Assembly: GCF_030272615.1 (NCBI RefSeq)
Contig: NC_081410.1
Location: 259,563,533-259,627,532, forward strand
Reading direction: 5' to 3'
DNA from: Cryptomeria japonica
Lineage: Eukaryota > Streptophyta > Pinopsida > Cupressales > Cupressaceae
DNA length: 64,000 nucleotides
In this document: positions 1 to 13,003 of the stretch, piece after piece
Layout of the letters: each line of letters begins with the position of its first letter
How positions within the stretch are numbered: the first letter of the stretch is position 1
The notes under the pieces: generated by a model
Seen by the model: the letters and a program-made list of their open reading frames with translations, nothing else
What the model was told of the DNA's origin: nothing
Databases searched by the model: none
Translations under genes and position numbers: made by a program

Positions 1-2258
1 CACAAATCCCAATTTCGCTTAGTCTTGGTCTTCTAGTCTATTTTTTAGCATATTTATTACATGTCAAATGCCATAAATATGATTATTTAACTATGTAAAC
101 TTGGGTGCTCTAATTTGTCTTCATTTTCTTATTTAAAAATGCTCCATGAGAATTGTCTACACCTATCAAAATGCCACTCAAGATTCCAATTTATCTTCCT
201 CTTATAGGCCCTTGCGTCGTCAAAATTTATCATCTCTAATTTTATGATCACTCTAAATACTTTTACTCTCCAAGATTGACACAAATGGCCAAGAGTGCCA
301 CCTCAATTTGGTGTGCCAATTTTTAATGTGATAAAAAATACTAAAGACAAACAATAATGCCATCTCAAAATGGGATGTCAAGTTCCCATGTGAAGATAAA
401 AACATTAAATATAGGTAGTTAGTGCAAAGAAAATATCAAATATGAACATTAGGATGTTAAGTTGAGAAACCTTTTCCCAACAACAAATATGAGGGAAATG
501 CCATTTATACACTTCTAATGCCCAAATATTATTGAACAAAATCCCAATACAAGTGCAAACAAACTATGCCATAAAGTTGAAATAGGACACATTTATTTCA
601 ACATTATTGTCTCTATGAAGAGACAAAAATGAGATATAAAATATACAAAATTTTAACAATATTTAACATGTAAAAAATTCTTAGAAAGGATTAAGAAAGA
701 GATAAGAAGAATATAAGCAACCTTAAGAAGACAAGAAACACAACTACACCCTAGAAACCCCTCTCAAGAAAAAATCAACCTTCAAAGCATCACACAGATC
801 AATGTATTACAAAATGAATAATGGCTAAAATACATTAAAAAATATTTCATGTAATTCTTCAATGAGATCAACACTCTTCTAGTAGAAATCTAGCAGCATG
901 GCCATAAAAAATACGTTTCATACACCCTATATCTTGTGCCTCTAATATATATAAACTTAAGAGGGCATATACAACCACTAAGTGGCATTGCCATGAACCC
1001 AAACAAGGTCCCAAAATACCATGGGTGATCATTCTTGTGAGCTACACCCTATTATTGATTAAGTATATTGTCATTTACCTTTTTTAGAAAGATATTTTAT
1101 GATACATCATTACATACATCATTAATGAGTCAAAATTCCTAGTCCACTTTGTAATTCTCTATAGGCGTAGATACTCTTACACATATTACATGACATAATG
1201 CTCTTGCAAATTATTACACATGTCATACCAGAATACACATGGCACAATGGTTGTCATAAGTTGGGTGTCATTTTTCGTACAAGCACATAACTAATCAAAT
1301 AATCTAAACATTAGGATTTATAAGGTATAGGACACACCTAATGCCAACAATTTGTAGAGTAGCTATGAGAACACCAAAACTTGCTAAGAGATTGTCATAT
1401 TATAGAATTTGTAAGGTTTTTCAATTTCCTAGATCTAATCATGAGACTCACTCTTCCATCGATTAAAGGAAATCACATAATCTTGTAAATGAAACCAAAT
1501 GGTCTTCACTAAATCATTGGTTTTAGATTAATATAATTGATTTGTAAGAGATTATTCAAAATATTCTTCATTAGGAATACTCTCCAATGATCACAAGACT
1601 ACATTTTTCCCTTTACCTTGGTTCCCTAGTGACGACTTCCCTTGTTTGTACAACGCCTAATGAAAATATTTTTAAAATGGTGATTGATGTGCTATATTAC
1701 TTTATAGTCAAGGGCATTCTTTTATCCCTTATTGTCTTTATCTTTTAAAGGGAGCCTTAAGATTTTTTTCCTAAAGACATTTATCTTATCTTTATGAATA
1801 CCACATCATAATCATTTTGCTTCACATTTTTGTTCATTCCTCATGAAGTCCTACATAAAGTTATGAGTGGAACTTGAATCTACTTAAATAATATCTTCCA
1901 CTCCATCAAATTCTTCATATGAAGAGTCTTTCTTTCTAATTCAATATGTCTCAAGGCTAGTTTTAACTAACCCATTTGTTGAATTTGAGGTAGTGCTTTG
2001 ATACTTTTGTGCCTTCTTAACTAGTAGATATTGGTTGTCAGCGTGCATAGCATTTATATGACTTTCCCCTTTGAAAATTGTAATTTTTGGGCTTATAAGA
2101 ATATTTGGAGTTTTTTTTAAGAGGTTATTTTTTTCTTAACTAATAGAAGGTTAAAAGGGTTTTTATTTACTTGTCATATATAACTATTTTAATGTTGAAG
2201 GCTACACTCATTACTTCTCCACTCAATTTGGTCAATTGAATCGAGAACATTTGGCTAG
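1..2258. other. AT-rich intergenic DNA with no recognisable gene
   Basis: I see no long open frame and no recognisable domain on either strand. The base composition and scattered stops suggest old decayed repeat DNA. It is the left flank of the Tat retrotransposon, and before that insertion it was contiguous with the sequence from 17258 onward. The minus strand there carries a gypsy integrase remnant, so part of this stretch may be the 3' end of the same old element, but I could not confirm that by any motif. Confidence 0.6.
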
Positions 2259-2567
2259 ATATCTGTAGACATCTAAAAATGGTCAACGCTTGCGGAGTCA
2301 TACTTTAACATTGGCGCATTGCCTTATTTTAGGGTTTTTGTATCGCATTAACATTTATTCTATGTTGCGCACATGGTCTTTATCATTTGTGAGCATCGAG
2401 TCCTTCTGCATTCTTCATTTTTCTCGCTTTCAAATTTGGTCTTGTCGATAATAATCTTCAATCATGATTTTGATCGATCTTATCTTGTCGCATCAATGTG
2501 CGTGCTCTTTTATCATCATTTTGGACATCGTCAATCCTAATCGATGATAGAATTAGGGTTTTGTCCT

Positions 2568-2756
2568 CTTGTCAATCTTGTCATCTTGCGATCAATTCGT
2601 CATCGATCCTCATCCTTGTCAATCTCGTCATTTTGCGATCGATTCGTCATCAATCCTTGTCCTTGTCAATCTCGTCATTTTGCGATCGATTCGTCATCGA
2701 TCCTTGTCCTCTTGTCAATCTTGTCATTTTGCGATCAATTTGTCATCGATCGTTGT
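2568..2756 (+). repeat. Tandem repeat (about 46 bp, four units) in U3 of the 5' LTR
   Basis: Four degenerate units each contain CTTGTCAATC, a GTCATYTTGCGATC core and TTCGTCATC or TTTGTCATC. The same array is at about 16058-16240 in the 3' LTR. It lies roughly 650 bp upstream of the TATA box. Arrays of this kind in LTR U3 regions often act as enhancers, but that role is inference here. Confidence 0.85.
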
Positions 2757-3414
2757 TCTTTTCAATCGTGTCAATTTGGATCAATTAGTCATTGTTCCTC
2801 GTCAATTGGCGCCTATCAATTTGATCAATTTATCAATCAAATCATTTATCAGCATTGGTCCTTTGTCAATCAAAATCATGATCAAATCGATCCTACATCA
2901 ATTATCTTTTGTCAAGACCTAATTGTCGTCCTTGCATTTCTAATTCATATTCTAGGGTTTTATGATTTGTTCATTTAATCTTGTTTTCCCTCTAGGTTAA
3001 ATAAATTATTTATTTATCCTAAGTCTTCTTGTCACAATTAAATATTTATTTAATTGGCTAATTAATTTCCCCTCTTTTTGTAAATTAATTAATGAATGAA
3101 AAATTATTAATTAATTTACCTAATTTTCATCAATTTCTAATTTCCTAATTTCCAATTCATCATTTCTAAACCTAATTTTCTATTTTCTCCTATTTTTCTA
3201 ATATTTCCCCTAATTTCATGGGAATGGCATTTCAATCTTGTCATAATTTGTCAATCAATCAATTTTGCATAGCAATTTTGTCAATTTTGTCATAATTTGT
3301 CAATCAATCAATTTTGTATGTCAATCTTGTCATAATTTGTCATATTTGTCATTCTTGATTTGAAATTTCCTTTCAAATCTCTTCATGCTAATCTTGTCAT
3401 CTCTCCAATTTGTC

Positions 3415-3420
3415 TATAAA
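3415..3420 (+). promoter_or_regulatory. TATA box of the 5' LTR
   Basis: TATAAA sits within the imperfect palindrome CCAATTTGTCTATAAATTGG, and the same sequence is at 16893-16898 in the 3' LTR. It is about 360 bp from the LTR end, which would place the transcription start near 3445. This is a sequence match only. Confidence 0.6.
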
Positions 3421-3781
3421 TTGGATGAGTTTCTTCAATCAAAAGATCAATTAATCACATTATCAAACTAATCACATTTTCAGAGAATCAATCACGCTTC
3501 TAGTATCCTTACGCTGTCATTTCATCTTGCTTTCATGCTATGCCTTTGCATTTGTAGGTGAGATCCACAAACAAAGCAATTTGAAGGAGAAAGAAGGACA
3601 ATGGAGAATTCTAGAGGAGATATTCGCATTTGTAATGGTTTGCATTTGGTTTGAATGTCTCATTTTCAATATCTCTATTGAATGTTTTTAGGATTTCTTA
3701 TCATTGCAATCTATTTTTTGTGATTGAGCTAGTCTAATTTCCATTGCTTTGATGAATCCCCAAATTCCTATCTACATAAAT

Positions 3782-3800
3782 TGGTGAACCTGACGTGAAC
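3782..3800 (+). other. Putative primer-binding site
   Basis: TGGTGAACCTGACGTGAAC starts five bases after the 5' LTR end and begins with the TGG expected opposite a tRNA CCA tail. It is not the common initiator-Met site, and I could not name the tRNA. Confidence 0.55.
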
Positions 3801-3869
3801 TAACCATTTAACCGTGTTATGAGTGCCTTTTGAGCTGATTTGCAGGTGAAAACTCAAGAAACAAGGTGA

Positions 3870-4118
3870 CCAGAGCTTTCTGGACACTTTTGCGCCTTTG
3901 TAGGAGGGATTTGCGCCTGTGTTAAGGAGATCTGCGCTTGTGTCAAAGAGACTTGTGCCTGTGTCAAGGCATTTTGCGCCTGTGTCAAGGCATTCTGCGC
4001 CTATGTTGAGACATTATGCGCCTATGTAAGGCCAGAAACAGAGGTGAAACCAGTGTTTTTACTTGCAAATTACTTTGTTTTCATTCTGTTCTTATATTTT
4101 GCTTTTCTTTGGTACTGA
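3870..4118 (+). repeat. Leader 21-bp tandem repeat within an ATG-less open frame
   Basis: Seven units start TGCGCC, TGCGCT or TGTGCC at 3891, 3912, 3933, 3954, 3975, 3996 and 4017, an exact 21-bp period. One phase stays open from 3870 to a TGA at 4116-4118. It reads as a seven-residue cysteine repeat (CACVKAF type), followed by a hydrophobic stretch of about 20 residues rich in F, L, Y and V. There is no ATG in this frame, so coding is unproven. The open frame may follow simply from a stop-free repeat unit. Confidence 0.7.
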
Positions 4119-5755
4119 TTCTCTATGCAGCACCTTGGCGTTACATGTGACGAAGACAAAAAAAATGAAACTACTAACAAATCTTATGCAGGACGCGATC
4201 AAAGACTTTTATTAAAACATCTTGCATGTGATTTTTAGAGTAGTTGCACATTTAGTTTCTTAAAGGTTAATGAACACCATGCATGCTTTGTTTGTTTCAA
4301 ATTTGATTGTGTGTTTTAAGCCTTAGAATTGGGCCTGCCTCCCAATTTGTCTGGCACTTCGCACAGGCATTAGTGAGAAGGAACGACCCTAAGTGGTGAC
4401 GGGCTGAAGCCAAGCTCTTCTGAACCACTCTAAATAACTGTGGATGCAACGAAAGTTACAGACAACGGGTGCTGGAATGGTATTGCGATGATTTATTCGC
4501 TGGATCAATACCCGCCTGAACGGATGCCCTTACTAGAATCTCCAGTTTTTAAAGGCCAAAATCCTTCTATCTGTTGGCTCAGGCATTGTGATACGCGCAT
4601 GCCAAAGACACCTCTCATGTACTCCTTAGTTAGAGATAGCAAGTTCTTGGGAAGTGATGCCCCTTGAACTCGAAGCTTGGTATGCCCGAGAAGTGAGTGC
4701 ACTGTAAGGGGGAGCCAGTGCTACCAAGCGTCTAGCTATCCGGCTAAGTGTTGTATTTTATGGTTAGAGGATTCAACAGATATTGCCCTTGCCAGCCATA
4801 GGATTTGTTGTGAATGTGCTTGATTGTCTTGAGTCAAAGTCAAACAAACATCTTGTCTTTTGTGATTGTCAAAAGTTGAATTATACAATTGTCACAAAAC
4901 ATCATTTGTCAAACAAGTCCAAACATTGTCTAAACAAGGTTTTAAAAAAAACAAAGAGAACATTCATCCAACAAAGTTCAAAACATTCTCAAAACATGGC
5001 TTTCAAACACATTGAAAAACTTTGTATCAACATTCATGTCACTTTAGGCTAGGTTTTGCATAGTTCAATTTAGGTCCTAGGGCATATTGTCATCTCCTTT
5101 CATTTTAGTCCTTTTCATTACAAGTGTCCTCATTTTGCACTTAGGTCCAAGATCATTTCCCTAAGTCTGCATTTCATTGTCATAGCCAAGATAGATTTCC
5201 ATTTAGGTTGCATAGGTTGCATTTTGCATATTCCAAGTCATTGGTCTTAGCATATCCTTATCATTGTATTGTCATATCATATCCTTAGATCATTTTCATG
5301 TCATATCCTAAGTCATTGTCATAATCATTGCCTTCTTGCATTTAGTCTCACAAATTTGATTTGTCAAGCTTGAAAAATCAAAAACTTTGGATGATACCCT
5401 AAGTTGTTGTTAGGAAGTCTAGACCTTATCAAACTTTTGTCTTTTTGTCATCAATATCATTTTTGTCAAACCTAGCTTAGTATCCAAGCATATAGGTGAG
5501 ACGTTGTCAATTTGTCCTATTGTCATTTGGTCCTTTGTCCTTTAAGGTCTTGGCTTCATTTCAACTTCCTAAGGTTGAGTCTTTAGGTTTGTATTTCAAA
5601 AAGTTTGTCCAAATCTTGAAAAATAACAAAAACATAGGTTGCATGCTTGCCATAGATTGCATTTTCATTTATTTAAGTTGCATTTAGTTGCACATCATAC
5701 ATCATCCTTTTAAAATTAAAAAAAATTAAAAAAAATATTGCATTTGCATAGTGAC
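4119..5755 (+). other. Tat leader (5' untranslated region)
   Basis: About 1.6 kb lies between the 21-bp repeat and the first gag ATG. A block at about 4330-4760 is visibly richer in G+C than its flanks and is open for 75 codons on the plus strand (4440-4667) and 65 codons on the minus strand. Neither product is recognisable. The rest (4760-5755) is AT-rich with many TTGTC motifs and no gene. Tat elements commonly carry long leaders, and this block may be a packaging or translation-control structure. Confidence 0.5.
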
Positions 5756-8700
5756 ATGCCTGTCGAAACAAGGTCAAAATCTAAGAAGATGGGCGAACCA
5801 ACATATCAACCCATTGACAATGTATCAAACTCACAGTTTCAACCTAGTCAATCATTACAAATTGAAGGTTCGTCAAACACATCATTACCACCATATGGAA
5901 TGGTTCAACTTGGACCACCTCCATTATATGAGCCAGTGTTTGTACCCATGAAACCAAGATATGGAAGTGTTCCACCAACACCAAGAGAAAATGCACCTTT
6001 CGACTGGAATCAACCGAACCTGCAACATGAAATTCAAACATTACATGAGGAACAAACTCTTTCACAAGGATTTGGTTCAAATCAACGCGTTCAACAAGAA
6101 ATAAATCCAAATGTTTTACCAGATTCTTCTTCAGATTCTGATGCTTCCGATGATGTTGATATGTTCCTTAAAGATCCGAAGTTGACAAAAAAGATGGACA
6201 AATTCTTGAACAAGGTCTTTAAGATGTTCCCACAAAAATATCTTGACATGATGAGTAATGTGACCTCCTCAAGTGAGCAAATTAATGTGCAAAAACAACG
6301 GGGCGGTGAACTGTTAAGTTTCTCTCCACATCCAAACGAAGAAAATGTGCAACAAGAAACTCAACACACCTTGATGAGTAAACGTGCTTCAAAAACGTTG
6401 ATAGTGACTATTCCTCAAAAGTCACCATTTGAAACAATAAACAATCCGTTATTTAATAAAACACCTTTAACACAAGATTAAATGAGGGCCACACAAATAT
6501 TGACAGTTGTCCCTCGACAAGAAATGATTCCTCGAATAATTACAAGTGGATCAAAATCCAAGATGCAAGAAAGATTTGCGATTGGAATGCCTGATCTTAC
6601 CAACATCCAAAACAATTCCACAATGCAGCAAAGTTCCTATGTCCCATTAAGTTCAATATATTTGCCAAATACTCAAGTACTTGTTATGCAAAATATTGTG
6701 ACAGATCCTTCGATAATGGCAACACAAAGAGCCACAAATAGTGGTTTGCACCAACAACAAGTGTTACAACAATTGAGTAATACACAAAAGGCACAATCGA
6801 ATGTGCAAAAAAGCAATGCACAACAACAACAATATCGCATTCAACAACACGTTGCAGTGTCTTCTGCACCATTACAAGTTAATTCGAACTTGCAACCACC
6901 ACAATGGATTGGACAAACAACACAGCAAGTCAATGCAAGTGCCATACCCCATCTCAAGGAGAAACAACAAAAACCTCCTAAACAAATTTTTTTGCAAATG
7001 ATGGGATTTACATCAAGACAACAACAATTGGCACAAAGTCAGCAAATTCTAATTTATCAGCATCAACAACAACATGTGCCTCAATATGTGCCAAGACAAA
7101 CAAATTATCATACTTCACAACCACAATTGATGTCCGTGCAATATCAACGACACCCTCAATTGCAATATCAACCAAGGCTACCAATCATGATTCCACCACA
7201 AGAAGCACAGCAACAGGGTCAATGTCAAGGCACGGCACAACCACAGCAACAAGAGCTGTATCAAGAACTTTATATGCCAGAGACACCAAAGACAACAATC
7301 TCTGAGCATCAACAGCCAATGGAGAGTAGGATGTATCGACAAAGAGTACACCCAAGAGTGAATGATGAACTTCCAAAATCTTCGCTACCTGACACATTTG
7401 CACAACAGCTTGAGAAGTTGCAACGACAAGTCGATGCATTGGAAACCAAAGGAACAAATAAATTGTACACAGATCAAGATTTATGTCCTAATCCACTTGA
7501 CAAGAGCTTGTACATGCCTCCCTTCTCTAAGCATTTTGAGGCACCTAATTTTGAGAAATATAAAGGGAATGGCAATCCAAAAGACCATATTCGAGCATTT
7601 TTTGCAGCATGTACTGAAGTGAGTTATGAGGAAACATATTTAATGCGCTTATTTGCACGAAGTCTCACGGGACAAGCCATGGATTGGTATTCACATTTGC
7701 CAGGGAATATAAAGACTTGGTCGGAATTGGCTCAAAAGTTTATATCCCACTTCGCATTCAACATTGATAGTGAAGTGACCATGTCAGATTTATGCAACAC
7801 CAAGCAAAAGCAAGGTGAACCATTAGTGACTTTCTTGCAATGATGGCAAAGCTTGTATAGTCATTCTTCCCTAGATATACCTGAAGAACAACAAGTGAAC
7901 TTATTTATTCAAAATTTGGTCCCAGAAATGATGTATGAACTCAAATTGAAAAGTCCTAGTACCATTGAGAAACTCATTAAGAAAGGGATGAACATTGAAA
8001 CTGCTCTTGTAGCTAAGGGAATCATTAAGCTCAACAAAGACAGTGACAACACAAATAATTCAGGGGACAGAAATAGATTTTGGTACAAAAACAAGAATGT
8101 CACTAATGATGGAGTTGTTGATGCAAGAGCAGTGAATGCAAATCAACCCACGTTCACAATAAAGAAATTGACTGCTCCTAATATGTCAACTATGGAACAA
8201 AATCAAACACCAACAAGCAATGTTACTCAACAGCCGCAATACCAACAATATACTCAACAATATAATCAACAACAAGGTCAGAAACAAAACCAGCAACGAA
8301 AACCTTTCCGATCAAGGGATGGGCCTCCTCAACAGTTTACGCCATTGGGAGAGCCTATTGAGTTAGTAATGAAACAATTAATACAAGCAAAGTTTATCAA
8401 GTTACCAGATATCAAGGCAGAACCATTGGTAAAGCCGCATTGGTGGAATGATATTGCCTATTGTGAATACCATCAGTCAAAAGGACATAAAACCGCATCG
8501 TGTTTTCAATTGAAACATATGATTCAAGATTTGTTAGATCAAGGAGTAATTGAGGTAGACCTGCCCAACGCGACCTCTAACACTGATCATACAATTTTCA
8601 AAACTCCTTTGCTTGATCATGATAAGGGTAAAGCATCTTCTTCAAATTCTACCCAAACAGCGAATCTTAATTATGCAAAAACTGGTTATAACAATGTCAT

Positions 8701-9118
8701 CAATTGTTTTCGAGCGTCAAATGAGTATGTTTCCACCATAAGAATAAAGGGACAAGATCCTTCTTGCGCAGTCACCACTCGTCGATCCAAAATAGTCCTA
8801 AAAGGAGCTCCTGCAATTCCTCCCAAATCAACTCCTACGAGTCAGTATAATCTCCTAGATCATCTGGGGAAGACACCTGCACAAATATCAGTTCTTGAGT
8901 TGTTGAAAATGTCCCCTATGCATCGTGCAATCCTAGATAAAGCTTTAATTGAGTCCATTGTCCCGACAGACATTGATGTTGACCAATTTCAAGCCCGAAT
9001 TGGACATTTAGTTGTTTCTCAACACGTCGCCTTTTCTGATAATGATATTTCTCCTGATAAGCTCCCTCATAATGATCCTTTACATCTTGAAGTCTTTGTC
9101 CATAATTGCAAGATCTGA
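5756..9118 (+). pseudogene. gag: Tat gag region
   Basis: The N-terminal part is rich in Pro, Ser and acidic residues. A Gln-rich tract follows at about 6700-7260 (HQQQ, AQQQQ and similar). The retrotransposon gag core lies at about 7540-7920 and contains RAFFAACTEVS, GQAMDWYSHLP and SELAQKFISHF. A zinc-knuckle-like motif near 8460-8510 has the pattern C-x2-H-x4-H-x4-C (CEYHQSKGHKTASC), which is typical of Tat gag. Gag packages RNA and forms the particle shell. Three stops interrupt this section, at 6479, 7841 and 9116. Confidence 0.85.
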
Positions 9119-10684
9119 CGAGTCTTGATAGATGGCGGAGCAGGTCTTAACATCTGTACCTTGAGAGTGGTCATTGGTCTTGGTTATACAGAAAATGACA
9201 TTGATTCTTCCAAAAGAATTACAATCAAAGCATATGATGATGTTGAGCGTCCATCTAAAGGGGTAATTTCATTGCCTATCCGAGTTGGTCCAGTGATAGA
9301 AAACACTTTCCTGCAGGTCTTAGACCTTGATCTCCCTTATAATATGATTCTTGGCCGTCCGTGGATCCACGCAATGAAAGCAGTTCCATCTACTTATCAT
9401 CAGTGTTTAAAATATCCTTACAATGGGACTGAGATAACAATTCCTGGAGATAGTAATCCATTTCAATTTTGTGCTAATCTAAAGGATTCCCCAAAGCAAC
9501 AAGTCCCAGTCAATAGGGAGGCCCACTCACATAATTACGTGCATCCTAATGAATTGTTAGATGTTGTCAAAGGAAAATTGAAGATACAGGACCAAGGATG
9601 CGGAGAGTATTCAATGGCTCAAACATTCCTCATTGGGAATTTACCAATATCTCCAAAATCACATGGCAAACCACATTTGTTGCAAAAGGAACCTAAGATA
9701 GTCATTCAATATCAGCCCCCCACTACATTTACAAGATGGGGTGAACTTGACAAGGAAACTTTGGATGATGATGTCATAGATTGGCTTTATAAGGATCCAA
9801 CTGAGACACCACCTGTCAGGTTGCCAGTGGAGCAATATGGCAAAGGGTTTACTATGCTGTAGAAGAAAGGATATGATGGCTGCAGTGGCTTGGGCCCTGA
9901 CAAGAAAGGAAGACTAGAACCTATTATACCCAAGATGCAACCTCCAACTTTAGGGTTAGGTTTTGTACCATTGCGAATTGGACCCTTGTCTACCAGAGTG
10001 ACCACGTGTGGAAAAGGGCGTGACTCTGATGATGAAACAACACCTGAGGATACCCGACCTGAAACTGATTCCAATGAATGGGAGTGGAGTTCCTTTTCTT
10101 CTAGCTCCTATGCCCTTGACAATGTTTTCCTTGACCCCGATGATTTGCCCATGGAAGACGAACATGAAATAACTCCCCCTCCCAAAACATGTCCTAATGC
10201 TTGGATAGAGTCATTCTGGGACCCAAGCTCCGAATCAGATACGAGCAGTTCAGACAGTGATACCATGGATGTTTACATCTTTACCATCTCGGCCCTCTCT
10301 CTCCTTAAAACCGATGATGACATGCCCCTTGTCTATCCTCATCTTATCCAACATGACCAACAAGAACCACTCACATTAGATTGTTTTCAAAATGATGAAG
10401 CAATTGCCGAATTTCTTGGACTACGAGAAGGCATACCACAAGGTGATCATAAGGCAGGGTTTGCTATTGATTTAGATTCTACAGCATATTTTGGGGAGTC
10501 AACTCCATCTTCTAGTCATAAAAATGAAAAAGAAAAAGTAAAAAATCAAAAGAATAGGTCTTTGAGTGAAAACCGTAAGGCACTCTCTGATCATGAAAAA
10601 GTAAAAATAAAAGGCGTACCTGCGGGTGAAAACCTCTCTGAGGCGCCCAAAGGTGGAAGATTGGACATACCCTCGTCAAGTTAG
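9119..10684 (+). pseudogene. Tat aspartic protease, G-patch-like motif and acidic spacer
   Basis: The protease is identified by the active-site segment LIDGGAGLNI (D-G-G in place of the usual D-S/T-G) and the downstream YNMILGRPWIH flap-side motif that is common in Tat proteases. A G-patch-like segment (GYDGCSGLGPDKKGRLEPI) begins just after the in-frame TAG at 9860. The remaining 240 or so residues are acidic and Ser-rich and end in a Lys-rich stretch; I recognise no domain there. The protease would process the polyprotein. A G-patch after the protease is known in several retroelements and contributes to RNA binding. Confidence 0.75.
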
Positions 10685-10696
10685 GATAAATCAACA

Positions 10697-13003
10697 TTGC
10701 TTGTGGAAATGACTGAAGAGATAAATTTGGGTACACCTGACAACCCTAAGATCATTCATTTGGCTGCTTCTCTATCAAAACAAGAAAGAATAGATTTTGT
10801 CAATTTCTTTCTCGAGAAGAAGATTAGTTTTGCATGGTCCTATGCAGATATGCCCAGCCTTGATCCAGAATTAGTCCTTCATCACTTGCCATTAAAATCA
10901 TATGCCAAGCCCGTCAAATAGAAACTTAGAAAGATGCATCCCCAGGTGGCTCTCTTGGTCAAGGTAGAACTAAAAAAATTATTAGATGTGGGCTTCATCA
11001 GACCCATTGATTATGTAGACTGGATTTCAAATTTGGTACCAGTTAGCAAAGTAACTAGGGGCATCAGAATCTGTACGGATTTTAGGGATCTCAATAAAGC
11101 ATGCCCTAAAGATGACTTTCCACTGCCAAATATCGACATCATAGTTGACATGACTGTCGGATATGAGATGCTATCATTGATGGATGGTTTTTCTGGATAT
11201 AAACAAATTCGCATTTCTCCTGAAGATCAACATAAGACTGCATTCACATGTGCTTGGGGTACCAACTGCTGGAATGTGATGCCCTTTGGTCTTAAAAATA
11301 CTGGCGCAACATATCAAAGAGCTATGATGACAATTTTTCATGATTTTATGCATACTTTGATGGAAGACTATGTTGATGACCTATTATGCAAATCTGTCAC
11401 AAGAGATAGTCACCTAGCCATCCTTGGCCCAATTTTTGACCGACTGGAAACCTACAAGCTCAGACTCAACCCAAAGAAATGTGTCTTTGGTGTCACAACC
11501 AAAAAATTATTAGGGTACATTGTTTCTCACAGAGGCATCGAAGTAGACCCTGAAAAGGTTAAAGCAATAATGGATATGCCTCCTCCTTCAAATCTCCATC
11601 AACTAAGAAGTCTACAAGGAAAGTTACAGTCAATCCACCGGTTTATAGCTCAATTGGCAGACAAATGTCATCCCTTCCAACATTTACTGCATAAAGGTGT
11701 CACTTTTAAATGGACTGAGCAATGTCAATCAGCATTTCAAACTCTCAAGGATTATTTGCTGTCACCACCTATTCTAATGCCTCCTATAGAAGGGAAGCCA
11801 TTCATATTGTATATCTCTTCAACTGAAACGGCACTAGGAGTTCTTTTAGCCCAACAGGATGAAAAAGGCAAAGAACGGGTTATTTATTATATCAGTCGGA
11901 CACTAGTGGGCTATGAGCTAAATTATTCAACTATTGAATGGGCATGTTTAGCAGTGGTGTTTGCAACACAGAAGCTTCGACACTATATGTTAAATCATCA
12001 GACATTGTTAGTTGCAAAAATTGATCCCTTGAAATACTTGCTTAGCAGGGCAGCTTTGACAGGTTGCCTAGCAAAGTGGGTTATGGTCCTCGGTGAGTTT
12101 GATATCGAGTACATTGAGAGAAAGGCAATAAAAGGACAAATCATAGCGGATCAACTTGCAGAGGCACTTATTCATGATGATCATCCAATGTTGACGGATT
12201 TTCCAGATGAATCAGTCTTTGCTCTCACATCTTCTAATGAATGGAAGTTATATTTTGATGGACCCCATACCAAATTCGGGTCCGGAGCAGGTATATTGTT
12301 TGTCACCCCTCAAGATGATGCTATTCCCAAATCCTACAGAATAACTTTCCATTGCACCAATAATATTGCAGAATACGAAGCTCTGGTCACAGGACTCCGA
12401 GTAGTGATCCACTGGAACATCACACATTTGCAAGTCTATGGAGATTCTCAGTTAGTCATCCGTCAAGTGAATGATGACTATGAAACGAAAGATGAAAATC
12501 TTATTCCCTACAAGCATATGGTGGATTTCTTCAAGACAAAATTTACGGCTATCCATTTCAGTCAAGTTCCAAGAATTCAAAACAAGTCAGCAGATGTGAT
12601 GGCAACTATTGCTTCCATGTTAAATATACCCCACAATATGGACAGATGTGAATTTTTGGTCGAACAGTTGCTTATCCCTTCTTTTGAAATTCCGACAGCA
12701 GATGTGATGTGTGTTCTTGTTGGTCCTAATTCCCCGTGGTACAATGACATCTATCAATATTTGAAATCCCAAACCTTACCACCTAACATTTCCTCTAACC
12801 AATGCCGAGCCTTCATACACCAAACTGCCAAATATGTCATCATCGCAAACACACTTTACCATCGTTCTTTTGACCACACTCTCCTCAGGTGTTTGGACTC
12901 TGACGAGGCACAAACGGCTTTACACGAGGTTCATGATGGTATATGTGGGGGCCATTTCAATGGTCTGACTCTAGCTAAAAAGTTGATTCGTGTTGGGTAT
13001 TAT
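10697..13003 (+). pseudogene. pol: Tat reverse transcriptase, degenerate RNase H and archaeal-type RNase H
   Basis: RT motifs are present in order: GIRICTDFRDLNKACPKDDFPLP, then LMDGFSGYKQI, FGLKNTGATYQRAM and the YVDD catalytic box at 11369-11380. The native RNase H (about 11800-12170) reads LYISSTETALG where a catalytic Asp is expected, so its first acidic residue is missing. The second RNase H (about 12240-12640) keeps the acidic set: LYFDGP, NIAEYEAL, VYGDSQLV and NKSADV. This division, a decayed native domain and an intact acquired one, is what is known for Tat elements. A TAG at 10919 lies 12 bp before the codon at 10934 and interrupts the N-terminal part of RT. Confidence 0.9.

Larger units (their letters stand above)
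2264..3776 (+). repeat. 5' LTR of the Tat element
   Basis: The 1,513-bp LTR is bounded by the inverted hexamers TGTAGA and TCTACA and pairs with 15755-17252. It carries a four-unit tandem repeat in U3 and a TATA box at 3415. Short open frames over 2498-2978 are produced by the internal repeat and are not genes. Confidence 0.95.

Noticed and set aside
2498-2978. Three overlapping open frames of 96-144 codons
   Set aside because: They lie in the LTR tandem repeat, recur in the 3' LTR with altered lengths, and differ between the two copies.
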